A stretch of 64,000 nt of DNA from Anticarsia gemmatalis. Its lineage: Eukaryota; Arthropoda; Insecta; Lepidoptera; Erebidae. Shown here piece by piece: positions 29,001 through 35,975 of this stretch. The translations under genes and the position numbers were made by a program. The notes under the pieces were generated by a model that saw only the letters and a program-made list of their open reading frames with translations, made no database searches and was not told the DNA's origin. The stretch's first letter is position 1; each line of letters begins with the position of its first letter. Location: positions 11,346,001 to 11,410,000 of the forward strand of contig NC_134753.1 in the NCBI RefSeq assembly GCF_050436995.1. Direction: 5' to 3'.

Positions 29001-32000
29001 AACATATTTAAAGACACTTAATATGCGTTTTAGTGTTGTCTGTTGTCTCTTGGGATGTAATCTACTTGTCGCAGGCCATTAAATAATGGGTTATGTCCGA
29101 AACCATTAAAATAAAAGTATATGTACACAATATCATTACAAATATACAATTTGCTTTGCGTACTTACGATTGTCACTGAAGTCGTCGACTAGAATAATTT
29201 CTTTGATGAGGTGCTCCGGGCTCCTGTTCAACACGCTGTAACGAAAACAAAGTTTTAAAACGACAGTACCAATAAATGATATTCTGTTCTATGTTCAAAG
29301 TAATCACAACTCTATGCTTCACAGTTGGATAGCGTCTGAATCGCATTTGAATTGAAATCTCTCGTCGTCTCGTATAGCTTTTGGAGAGCTGGGAAGCAAC
29401 TATTTCGTTATTACGTTATTACATTTTGGGGCAACAATTTTTGGAGAATTCTTTGACTTTTGTATCTATAGGTACTTTGCAATTGTTGCTATGCTAAATA
29501 TGATTTTATTTATTTTAATGCCACGAAATAAAACTAAAATGAAAACAATAGTTAGTTTTTCATAAACATGTACATTATGTTTATGAGAAAACACGGCAAA
29601 GCCAAAAGAACCAAATTAATGAGATAAGTGAAATTGTAAGGTAAAAACAGCCTATTCATTAGGCCTAAAACTGCTCCATTAAATATTACTATAGGTTATT
29701 AAGATGATAATAGAGTATTCTAAACACATGAGAATTTGTGTTGCCTATTCTAATTTCTATCTCGATTGAAGCCTCCATATATCTTGTGAGAGACAGCCGT
29801 CCTAGTTCTGGAAATGTTCTACGATTTCTACTGTTTCGGTATCTATTTGTGCTAGTGTAGTTATTATATTGTATTTTGCTATATTGTTTGTAAATAGTTT
29901 AGTTACATTTCAAAGTTTTTCATGTGAGGTTTTCTGACAATGTAGAAAAGATTACACTACACTTTATACGAACTTTTCTTCTATTACATAGCGTTCCTAT
30001 CGCAGTTTGTCATTTAAATTTGTAGTAAGATAGTCCTTGTCCCAATTTTTCTCTAAAATGTTATTTATTTTACCAGTTATAATAAGAAATGTAATTCAGA
30101 AACTCCACACTCAGGAACCACTTCAAAAATACTTTAAAATATTTTACATGCACACTATGTGCTTAAGCTAGTATTAAAAGGGGTGCCTTATCTATTTAAA
30201 GCCAGACCCCTCCGCCATATAACTCCGTATACACAACATAGACATAAATAATGTATTCACAAAATCTTTATGAAAAATTTCACATTTTCTTCTTTAAATA
30301 TTTTAACAGGCTCGGAGCGGAAAGCGCTCGGAACGAGAGCAATGTACACAGTAAAGTAAACCTCGAAATAATCCTAAGTGTAGCTGTGTATACAGGATAA
30401 GTGGGTATTTCAACAAACTGACCCTTCAGATGAATAATGAAGAAAGTTCCTACTGCATTGAGAAAATTATATTTCGGTATTTAAGTTGTAGTTTAATTTC
30501 GCTCATTGGGTGCTTCTACCATTATTATTCTACTGAAAGACGTGATATTTTCTTAGAATAGTCGAATAGCAAGTAGATATGATTTAGTCATTGATTCGTA
30601 GAATTAGGAAATACTGTATAGAACTAAAGTATAAATAGTAAGTATAAGTATAAAATTAGCAATGTTTTACCTGACGATGGTCCGAAGGAGCGTAGACCTG
30701 GCTTCATTGTGGAATGTGATGATGACGCTGGTTTCAGGCAGGTCATCGTCGTACTTCTTGAGGCGGCACCTGGAAATAAAGTCATATTAATTTAACTGTA
30801 TTACGGAAATTAGCCTTAAGTCTATGTTTAAGCGGTAAACGTTTAAACTATTTTTTGTTTTACTTCCTAAAAAAAAAAATTCTTTGTTTATGATTTTACT
30901 CTATTTTACTTCGGTAAATGCTAAAAGAGTCAGCAGTATGATAATATTATGAGCACGCTTTATATTACTGTACCACATTTCAAACAAATATCGCTGAGGT
31001 TTTAAATTTACAATAAATTGTTTTATGGGACTGAAAAAATACTCAAATTTATCAAAAAATCGGAGTAAATTATATTGGTTTTTCATTTTACGAAAACTTC
31101 TCAAGATTGCCTAAAGTTCTCCAAAATTCACCTGCCTTATACCTAGATAAGCACGTTCCTTTCCATTTCGTAGTGCAAACACGTTTCACTTTAAACGCTA
31201 ACTATAACTTGCTATCTAACAGATTGGATCAATTTGTTAAAAAGGTAGCAATCATATTTATAGCTATTGGTTTTCAGTAAATAGATACAGTATTAAGCGC
31301 AGTTGAGTTGAATTGAAAGAGATTCGAAAGAGGTTCCGTTTGGGCAGAAAGGATTTGAAATCTATCCATTTGAAAGCTTGGTAATGCCAGTTTTAATGAT
31401 ATTAAAATGTTAGGAAATTGCTGTGTTATACCGATATTTGAACTGTTTTGAAATTTGTTTGAAAACACCTGTTATCGTTCTTGTAAAAGATTTTTTTTTC
31501 ATAATAATAATTATGAAAAAAAATCATAATCAATTTGAGAATCGGTTCTTCGCGAGTTGCAGTTGATTGTAGCGATATTCGACACAGGACGAAAACTCAG
31601 TGTCATGACATATACACTAACGTATTAAGGCCTGCAATAGATGATTTTCATAGTAAGAATCCTAAAGCTAATAGACATTACTAAAGCTTCACTTATTTTT
31701 TTTATTAAAATCTATAAAAATAAAACCTGATTGACAAGCATTTATTAAAAAACTGATGTCTTTAGCATTGACCTACCGGTGAGGTCAGCGGGTCCGATAG
31801 GTCATGTCTTCACGCATGTGTGTGAGCTTGCATAATACTGACACTGCACTTGTTTTACGTAAGCCAAAGGTGATAGGTTTTTTGGTGATGAGATCATTGA
31901 TTAATACGATTGATTTGTGAATGTTGAGTTGTGTTTCAATTTTATGTTTGCACTTACTGTAAATATTTCATTTGTTACAATAAGGCTTTACTTACTTGAG

Positions 32001-33230
32001 TTATTTTTGTTAGATTTAGTTCATGTTAAATATTTTTAATGAATTTTACTATTGAGTTCATTCGGTTTCAAAGTAAGCGAAGTTGGAACTAATAAGAAAG
32101 CGTAAGAGTTTTTTAAACAGGTGCGTTTTGTAAATTGCTCGTGATGAAATAATAACAACATAAAAATGTTTTTATATTCCATGGTACACCTTCTGCAGTT
32201 TATATTTTGTTGTCAAATCTGTAAAACCCTGGACGTTAGAAACAGAGTATCCATTTGGGCCACAAAATTAGGTAGTTACTGCCAAAAGATTGTAAAAATG
32301 TTCAGAATGACGACATCGTTAAAAAGCGATAATCACGGCAGGATATAATAAAAGTTTTACTTCTCAACACAACGGGGAGCCACAGAAACTTTGTTATTAT
32401 TAATGAGACATTAAACTTTATTAATTTTACTGTTTGCAATATTCTTACTTTGTTGCCAAATTAATGGGCTAATCGTTAAAATATACAATTAAACATAACA
32501 AACTAAAGAATTTGTTTCTTTGTATTCTTGAGATACTAAACATTTCTGATTATCTTTCCTAGAGCATTCTCATTTACATTAGCTTTATTTACAAAGACTA
32601 GTTCTAGTTAATGAGTAGTGCCTGATAGTCTTTTCATCACGTGTAAATGCTAGTATATTTTTTTACGTGAATTTCTTATTTTGAACGTGGTGAAACCAAT
32701 GTTGAATAGCTTTAAGGAAAACTCTTTTGAAAATTCTCAGTAGTCCAAAGTTTGTCAAAGTATTGGTTCAATGGCAATACTTTTGCTCTAGAGGGCGACT
32801 TAAACTTATACCATGTAATAAAGTTAGGTTACACGAGTCCAAAAGAACTTGGATAAAAACATGATGCATAAATATGAAAAACGCATAAGAAGGTAAAAAC
32901 ATCGGATCGTAGCAAATATCGTTCTTTGTTCCGCGGGAACAAAACTAGTATTTTTTTAATGTAGAACAACGTATTTAAAAATACTTACATAGCATTCCTA
33001 GTGTCAGGAACTGGTCTATTACTGGGCAGGTTGTCGGACGCCGCCTGGTTGAATCTATTCCTGACGTAGGGGTCCGTGTCTTTCGCTCCTCCACTGACAT
33101 AGCCAGCTTCATCGAAGTACGCTCGCCCCGTACTTCCAGTACCGTAGACCTCTTCGGGAGATGCTGGACTGCTTTCTGGCTCTTCAATGTCGGAGTGCTG
33201 CTTGATTAAACGGAGCGCAATGTTTTCTTC
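4741..33230 (-). CDS. pgant2: Polypeptide N-acetylgalactosaminyltransferase, GALNT2/pgant2-like (nine exons, 5' incomplete)
   Basis: The enzyme starts mucin-type O-glycosylation by moving GalNAc from UDP-GalNAc to Ser/Thr of secreted and membrane proteins in the Golgi. Nine exons (33230-32989, 30769-30671, 29235-29168, 24844-24657, 7138-7025, 6663-6485, 6206-6000, 5706-5534, 5018-4741) join in frame to 515 residues. Residues 1-82 are lumenal stem ending in PDTRNAMC. The GT-A catalytic domain follows, with ITFHNEARSTLLRT (98-111), the metal-binding DSH (180-182), WGGENLEISF (287-296), the metal-ligand His in VGHVFR (314) and the loop FPGGSGAVFARN. The ricin B-type lectin domain runs from about 405 to the end, with CLD, QEW, QLW and CLD signatures. 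Similarity is closest to the vertebrate GALNT2 subfamily, hence pgant2 by inference. Family members have about 570 residues, so about 55 N-terminal residues (tail, signal anchor, start of stem) are missing. All introns are GT/AG. Confidence 0.93.
5534..5706 (-). CDS. pgant2: GALNT exon 8: catalytic-lectin linker and lectin repeat alpha start
   Basis: The acceptor is TTCCGCAG. The first base completes the Asp of YGD, then ISERVSLRQKLHCKPF, WYLEHVYPEL (typical of the end of the GALNT catalytic domain) and the lectin start VKCLDTMGHLVDG. The exon ends ATA G at 5534, before a weak donor GTTGGT. The split Gly codon with the next exon restores the family pattern DGxxG. A stretch of about 515 bp of intron separates it from the last exon. 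Confidence 0.93.
6000..6206 (-). CDS. pgant2: GALNT exon 7: catalytic core, acceptor-side loop
   Basis: The acceptor ATATTCCAG is followed by a G completing Arg, then VWQCGGSLEIVPCSRVGHVF, RKRHPYTFPGGSGAVFARN, TRRAAEVWMDDYKELYY and VNYG, before donor GA|GTAAGT. His 314 in VGHVF is the expected Mn2+ ligand and HPYTFPGG is the flexible catalytic loop. The same DNA read in other frames gives several spurious open frames on both strands. Confidence 0.96.
6485..6663 (-). CDS. pgant2: GALNT exon 6: Gal/GalNAc-T motif
   Basis: The acceptor ACATTCCAG precedes WEYLSHAERSARLSDP, then VIRTPMIAGGLFSMD and DVWGGENLEISF, before donor AG|GTAAGG. The WGGENLE segment is the signature of the motif shared with beta-4-galactosyltransferases, and its acidic residue acts in sugar-donor handling. 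The exon starts in phase 0 and ends in phase 2. Confidence 0.96.
7025..7138 (-). CDS. pgant2: GALNT exon 5: central GT-A segment
   Basis: The acceptor TTCACAG precedes 38 codons encoding DPTRVVCPVIDVISMD, then YIGASADLRGGFDWNLVFK, ending exactly at AAG|GTAAAC. It is in phase 0 on both sides. It lies 17.5 kb from the preceding exon, across the gene's largest intron. Confidence 0.96.
10453..10475. other. GC-richer intronic segment with CAACCGCCCG and GGTGAACGG
   Basis: Within the AT-rich 17.5-kb intron, a locally GC-rich segment carries CAACCGCCCG followed closely by GGTGAACGG. The same two words recur at 12097-12122, with the second word inverted. It is not coding. Either a regulatory element or decayed repeat is possible. 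Confidence 0.25.
11575..11660 (+). repeat. Fragment of SINE/LINE tail family
   Basis: It contains TATCGTGAGGAAACCTGC followed by CCTCTGAGA. This matches the body of a dispersed moth repeat also present at 28330-28455 (+) and, reversed, at 40318-40545. It is a diverged partial copy. Confidence 0.6.
11832..11857. repeat. 26-bp perfect palindrome
   Basis: CATTTTTTTAAGT is followed directly by its reverse complement ACTTAAAAAAATG. It is AT-rich and short enough to arise by chance in this background. Confidence 0.7.
12060..12160. other. GC-richer intronic island
   Basis: A GC-richer stretch in the large intron, including CAACCGCCCG (12097-12106) and CCGTTCACC (12114-12122), the words also seen near 10.46 kb. 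The open frames that cross it show no family resemblance. Confidence 0.25.
13585..13735 (+). repeat. Degenerate tRNA-derived SINE (possible)
   Basis: CCGCCCGAGTGGCAAAGAATGC resembles a tRNA-like A-box region, and GGATCTGAATTG about 40 bp later resembles a decayed B box. GTGGGCCCGG and a CTCGAAAAGAAAAATT body follow. The order suits lepidopteran SINEs, but the match is from memory and weak. Confidence 0.35.
14257..14288. repeat. Hairpin with 14-bp perfect arms
   Basis: AAAGTACAATGTAG and its reverse complement are separated by ACTA. It sits next to sequence (14140-14250) containing ACTACTGAACTGATTTTTATGA, a word typical of moth RTE-like repeats, so it may be part of a decayed element. Confidence 0.6.
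15290..15360 (-). repeat. SINE/LINE tail family, 3' end
   Basis: On the minus strand GCCAGCGTGGTGGACTCAT is followed, after a short gap, by CCTTGCCCAGCAGTGGGAC, the 3' end typical of a common moth repeat family. A partial copy. Confidence 0.65.
15472..15719 (+). mobile_element. RTE-type non-LTR retrotransposon 3' end (copy A)
   Basis: It begins ACTAGCTGACCCGCGCAACT and ends TATAATATTAGTATAGATA. A second copy with the same start, body (GTGATGATATATAGCCTATA, AAATCGGA, GTTCCTGAGATTAGCGCGTT) and tail lies at 63187-63443. This is the widespread lepidopteran RTE-like 3' end, left by 5' truncation or by a non-autonomous derivative. It carries no coding capacity. It lies inside the large GALNT intron, antisense to the gene. 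Confidence 0.8.
17747..18030 (-). mobile_element. tRNA-derived SINE, near full length
   Basis: Read on the minus strand it has an A box TGGCGCAGTGG (18020-18010), a perfect B box GGTTCGAATCC (17963-17953), a unique body and an (ATTT)n-type tail (17780-17747). The body matches the truncated copy at 25292-25460. The tRNA-like head is not followed by a tRNA acceptor stem, so it is a SINE rather than a functional tRNA gene. RNA polymerase III transcription from the internal promoter is possible. Confidence 0.85.
18205..18300 (-). repeat. SINE/LINE tail family, 3' part
   Basis: The plus strand reads CTCTGCTGGGCAAGTGTCTC and, further on, GTGGTCCACAG, which is the reversed 3' part of the repeat family ending in ...GCCCAGCAGTGGGAC. 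A diverged partial copy. Confidence 0.55.
18827..18879. repeat. Perfect hairpin, 23-bp arms, 7-nt loop
   Basis: An arm containing CTTACTGGAGCTTACACCGA (18827-18849) is followed by loop GGAATAG and then the exact reverse complement (18857-18879). The arms are of mixed composition, so chance is unlikely. It could be a short fold-back duplication or a small-RNA-like hairpin. The flanks show no pairing, unlike most animal miRNA precursors. Confidence 0.85.
19541..19625. promoter_or_regulatory. GC-richer intronic island with octamer and hairpin
   Basis: The segment holds a GAGCCAC / GTGGCTC stem around CGCTGA, and the POU-type octamer ATGCAAAT at 19593-19600, in a GC-richer stretch within AT-rich intron. 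It is a candidate enhancer by composition and motif only. Confidence 0.25.
22256..22493 (-). mobile_element. 3' tail of the retrotransposon remnant (approximate)
   Basis: AT-rich sequence just beyond the stop codon of the remnant at 22494-23135 is probably its 3' UTR. The end is not certain; CAATAACAACATTT near 22250-22265 may mark it. Confidence 0.35.
22494..23135 (-). pseudogene. Non-LTR retrotransposon RT C-terminal remnant (CR1/Jockey-like), 5' truncated
   Basis: A 213-codon open frame starts just after an in-frame TGA (23138-23136) and ends at 22494. It contains HIDEFLNWKSEINSI, then LKLVYYALVESKLRYSVRFW, GQKRAIRTMVRI and SCKEHFCELQILTLPSLYI. This is the typical region downstream of the reverse transcriptase active site in CR1/Jockey-type elements. 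The endonuclease and the RT catalytic motif are absent, so the copy is 5' truncated and inactive. The frame is intact, which suggests a relatively recent insertion. It lies on the same strand as GALNT within its intron. Confidence 0.8.
23965..24110 (+). repeat. Possible tRNA-derived SINE fragment
   Basis: A perfect B-box-like word GGTTCGAACC occurs at 24014-24023, preceded by TAGCAGTGACAGTC, which could be a decayed A box. The body is not recognised. Weak evidence. Confidence 0.3.
24657..24844 (-). CDS. pgant2: GALNT exon 4: metal-binding DSH
   Basis: The acceptor GTTCACAG is followed by two bases completing Pro, then EDGAALRAIRKVKVIRN, KREGLMRSRVRGADAA and VLTFLDSHVECNTHW, before donor GAG|GTATGT. 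DSH is the DxH Mn2+/UDP-binding motif of GT-A polypeptide GalNAc-transferases. REGLMRSRVRGAD is a near-invariant family block. Confidence 0.96.
25292..25460 (+). mobile_element. SINE, 5' truncated (same family as 17747-18030)
   Basis: It shares the body from CCTGAGCCTGG through GGCCGTGTGTGAGTTGTCCA and the ATTTATTTATTT tail with the minus-strand copy at 17747-18030. The tRNA-like head is lost. Confidence 0.8.
25795..25890 (+). repeat. Dispersed repeat with TAGCGG core, copy 1
   Basis: It contains AAAATCTGATTTGCG, then CCGCCGCTAGCGGAAGCCGT and ATATTTTTGCAGTACATTT. Related copies are at 60420-60520 (+) and 61870-62010 (-). Non-coding. Confidence 0.6.
27580..27950 (+). mobile_element. Possible solo LTR
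   Basis: The segment has two TATAAAGCTAT words (27661-27671, 27708-27718), a heat-shock-element-like array beginning TTCGAGAAGC at 27790, and AATAAA at 27899-27904 followed by a short tail. That is the layout of an LTR (U3-R-U5). I found no partner copy, no internal coding region and no clear target duplication, so this is a tentative call. Boundaries are approximate. Confidence 0.25.
28201..28246 (+). repeat. Dispersed repeat, CTATACTAAGTTGTT motif, copy 1
   Basis: GGCTCTATACTAAGTTGTTA followed by GACTATAG. Close relatives occur at 49203-49240 and 63537-63590. Confidence 0.6.
28330..28455 (+). repeat. SINE/LINE tail family copy
   Basis: It contains AAAACATCGTGAGGAAACTT, then GTGCCTGAGAGTTCTTTAA and CAACCCTCACTTGGTTAGC. 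These are in the same order as a common moth repeat whose reverse complement appears at 40318-40545. Confidence 0.65.
29168..29235 (-). CDS. pgant2: GALNT exon 3: nucleotide-binding strand
   Basis: A 68-nt exon. The acceptor TTACAG is followed by a C completing Ser, then VLNRSPEHLIKEIILVDDF and SDN, before donor C|GTAAGT. EIILVDDFSDNPEDG across the junction is the conserved UDP-binding block of the family. It is too short for a simple open-frame search and was found by continuity with its neighbours. Confidence 0.96.
29236..30670 (-). other. pgant2: 1.4-kb GALNT intron
   Basis: AT-rich intron between two confidently placed exons. I see no recognisable repeat, RNA gene or further exon in it. 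Confidence 0.8.
30671..30769 (-). CDS. pgant2: GALNT exon 2: start of catalytic domain
   Basis: A 99-nt exon. The acceptor ATTTCCAG is followed by a G completing Met, then CRLKKYDDDLPETSVIITFH and NEARSTLLRTIV, before donor AG|GTAAAA. FHNEARSTLLRT is the first diagnostic block of the GALNT catalytic domain, and the Cys at its start forms a conserved disulphide in the family. Confidence 0.96.
30770..32988 (-). other. pgant2: 2.2-kb GALNT intron
   Basis: AT-rich intron. It contains a short inverted repeat of T and A runs around ATAATAATAATTAT (31491-31527) and three nuclear-receptor-like half-sites at 31769-31804. No further exon was seen. Confidence 0.8.
31769..31804. promoter_or_regulatory. 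Three nuclear-receptor-like half-sites
   Basis: TGACCT (31769-31774), AGGTCA (31782-31787) and AGGTCA (31799-31804) lie within 36 bp in a GCGGG-containing stretch of a GALNT intron. The first two form an everted pair with 7-bp spacing. A motif-based suggestion only. Confidence 0.3.
32989..33230 (-). CDS. pgant2: GALNT exon 1 of those found: lumenal stem
   Basis: The acceptor TTGTTGCAG precedes 80 codons starting EENIALRLIKQHSDIEEPE, then DEAGYVSGGAKDTDPYVRNR and FNQAASDNLPSNRPVPDTRN, before donor AT|GTAAGT. The block DPY-RN-FNQ--SD-L--NR--PDTR is typical of the GALNT2 subfamily stem just before the catalytic domain. The low-complexity acidic and Ser/Pro-rich part suits a flexible Golgi stem. 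It follows an acceptor, so at least one more coding exon with the signal anchor lies upstream. Confidence 0.92.
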
Positions 33231-33966
33231 CTGCAACAAAGAGATCTTGAGTGAGCATTTACTTTTGTTAGGTGATTATTGAGAAAGGATTTTTTTTTGT
33301 CAAACTGTACTGGTGCGTAACATAATATGGGGGTTTTAGTGTTAATAACTGCGTGGTTTAGCTGATGAAGAATCGTTTTTTTTTGTAGTATTGGTTTCAG
33401 CTCTGTTGTAAACTTATCGCCAGTAGTGTTATTATCTAACACTATTAACTACCGTCACCCGGCTAGCTATCATCAAATTTTGTATGAAAGCATGATAAGC
33501 GTGTCTAGCGAATGCCGTAGACATTTTAACACGCGGTTGTGTACAATCAATGATGATATTATTCCTTGAGGATCGACTAATTATTTAACGGGCTGATGAT
33601 GAAATGCGTGCACTTAATTATTAATACATTTAAATGAAATCTATGAGAACGGATGTTCTTGTTTCTGATAATAACAACCCTGATCTAGTCTAGTATGACT
33701 AACTCTTAATTAAAATAACTTGTTTGATGGATATCGGTTCTTATTGGATGTGATGTTATTGGATACTCTAACAGGTGGATTAAACAGGATTGAGTTACTA
33801 ACTATTTAATTTGCATAAAGATGTATTATTATAGAAAATTATGAACTTATTTCAAGTGACAAGAGCCGCATCTAGTCGTGACTAGAGAATCGTGGCTGGT
33901 CGGCAAATACAATGCTGTAAATATCTTTGATATTGACGTTTATAAGTAAAAGTCTTGAAATTGGGG

Positions 33967-34028
33967 AAACATGAGTTGAATTGACATTATTTTTGCTTTT
34001 AAACATGAGTTGAATTGACATTATTTTT
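33967..34028. repeat. Short tandem duplication, period 34 bp
   Basis: AAACATGAGTTGAATTGACA plus TTATTTTT occurs at 33967 and again at 34001. Two copies, probably replication slippage. Confidence 0.8.
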
Positions 34029-35609
34029 TTAAGCTTGCAGTTGTTGATAAAGTCTTGAGAATATAAGGCAAAATTATAGTACGTACCGTATGTTCATGTA
34101 ATAAACAGTTACAATACGGACATCGTAAATAACTGAGACACGAGAATATTTCTAGTAGAAACGTTAAATGACACGTTTTATTCTATGTCAGAGTAAATTC
34201 CAGACATTTTATCAACACGAGTCGACGTGAAATTGTCCCAGACAAAAGTTGGACTCGTCGGAGCAAACAAAACACATTCATGTGGTACGTACACATTAGA
34301 CCATCATTTGTAATGTCAGTACTGAGTTAAGCAAAGTAAAGATAAGTACAGTCATATTTTGTTCCAGTTACATTAGCATTTTCTTGCGTGATTCGCTATT
34401 ATTTATGCCCAATGTGAAATGTCAAAATAGCTGCAAGAATTTTAGTCTCAGCTTACTCTCATGGTAGGAAGGTGTGATATTGTTAGTTGTGAATAATATC
34501 GCATTTAATAAAACGCATTATTTGCTTTGGAACCAAAAGATTAGGTACACCCTGTGTCCCTGAATTATATTCGAATAGATTCTACCTTCTATTAAATTAC
34601 AAATACAAACGTCATAAATGCTTTTTTATGTATGAATGATGATTTTTTTAAACAGCGTAAAATTTATCTCAAATCTCTGTTACAACTAAAAGCTCTAAGG
34701 TGTACATACCTTTTCGTAATTTGTGTACCTGATATTTTATTCATTCTGTTTCCTTTATGAATGCCTAACTAAAAGACCTCTAAAAGCTTCGTTTAATAAT
34801 AATAGAGTATCTCTCGCTTTTATGTTCAAGAATGACGAATGAGTGAGTGAATGAAATTCTAGCAATTTATCTTAAGGTTGTCTAGAACTTAGGTACCTAT
34901 ATATAATTTTAATAGCAGTGATAAATTGCATTTGAAGAAGATTGACATAAATAACTAAGTACCTACGTCTGATAGGGTTGGGCAGAGGTCAACGATTTGT
35001 TCGTAGTGTAACAAATGTTGAGTGATTATGTCATCATTATTTAAAATCAAAACTTAGAATAATCAGAACACCTGCTGAGCCTCGCGAGCTTTGGGTATTT
35101 TCTTGTGACAAAAGACGACTCAAGTTAGGCCTTGCCAAATCGCGTGTTTGGGAGTAAGTACTTATGTGTTTTTTAAAAAACAACATTAAAAACATAACTA
35201 CCTATATAAGTATTTAGGTAACAATTTCTTAACAAAAAAGTTCATTCATCATTACCGCACGTAAAAATGATAATTATAAAACATAATACAAATTGGAAAA
35301 ATCATTGATTATTATGTAGCGAGTTTCTATGTTCTTTTTCACCACAATAATCTACACTATTTCTACCAATACATATAGAGTTCTTTGCAATATCAGTAAT
35401 TACACGATACTCATCGTTCAAACCGCAAAAATGACTTCATTAACTAATATTGCAACATAATCTCCTAACATGGTTCATATTACGTAAAGCCGATCAACAA
35501 ATCAACTAGATTGATGACCTTGGTTCGTCTCCAATATCTGATCATACGTTTCACTCGGCCTTGACACCTTGGATTATATCGATATTATAATAATATTATA
35601 TGCGAAAGT

Positions 35610-35975
35610 TTGTATGTTCCTCACTCAATCATGTCAAACTTACTGAACGAATTTTGATGAAACTTGACAATGTTTGTAGTTTACGTACGTAAAGTGTAGG
35701 AAAATGTGGACCTCACAGACAAACTGCATTTTAACGGTTTAAGTTGAAGTTTATAAAATACTCATTATAAATACATACAGGCTATAGAAATTGTATCTTT
35801 AGAATATGGTGTGTCCGTGACATATAACATAACTATATGGAAAACGTTGTGGGTTTCACATTATAAGAATTACCTATTTCTATTACCTCATAACAATGAT
35901 AGTGTGTAACTGTTTGTTTTACCCTAAATAAATAAATTATAGTCTACGCGGACGGAGTCACGGGCTAAAGCCAGT
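35610..35975 (-). repeat. RTE-like repeat fragment, reversed
   Basis: It includes CTTACTGAACGAATTTTGAT and ends CTACGCGGACGGAGTCACGG followed by GCTAAAGCCAG, the reversed start of a common lepidopteran RTE-type 3' end. Boundaries are approximate and the middle is diverged. Confidence 0.55.

Larger units (their letters stand above)
24845..29167 (-). other. pgant2: 4.3-kb GALNT intron
   Basis: AT-rich intron with a 5'-truncated SINE (25292-25460), one copy of the GCGCC/TAGCGG-core repeat (around 25.8 kb), an LTR-like segment (about 27.58-27.95 kb) and a SINE/LINE tail copy at 28.33 kb. No coding-like exon was seen. Confidence 0.8.

Noticed and set aside
32975..33187. Second minus-strand frame over the stem exon
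   Set aside because: Shadow of the true frame that continues into VPDTRN and the next exon.
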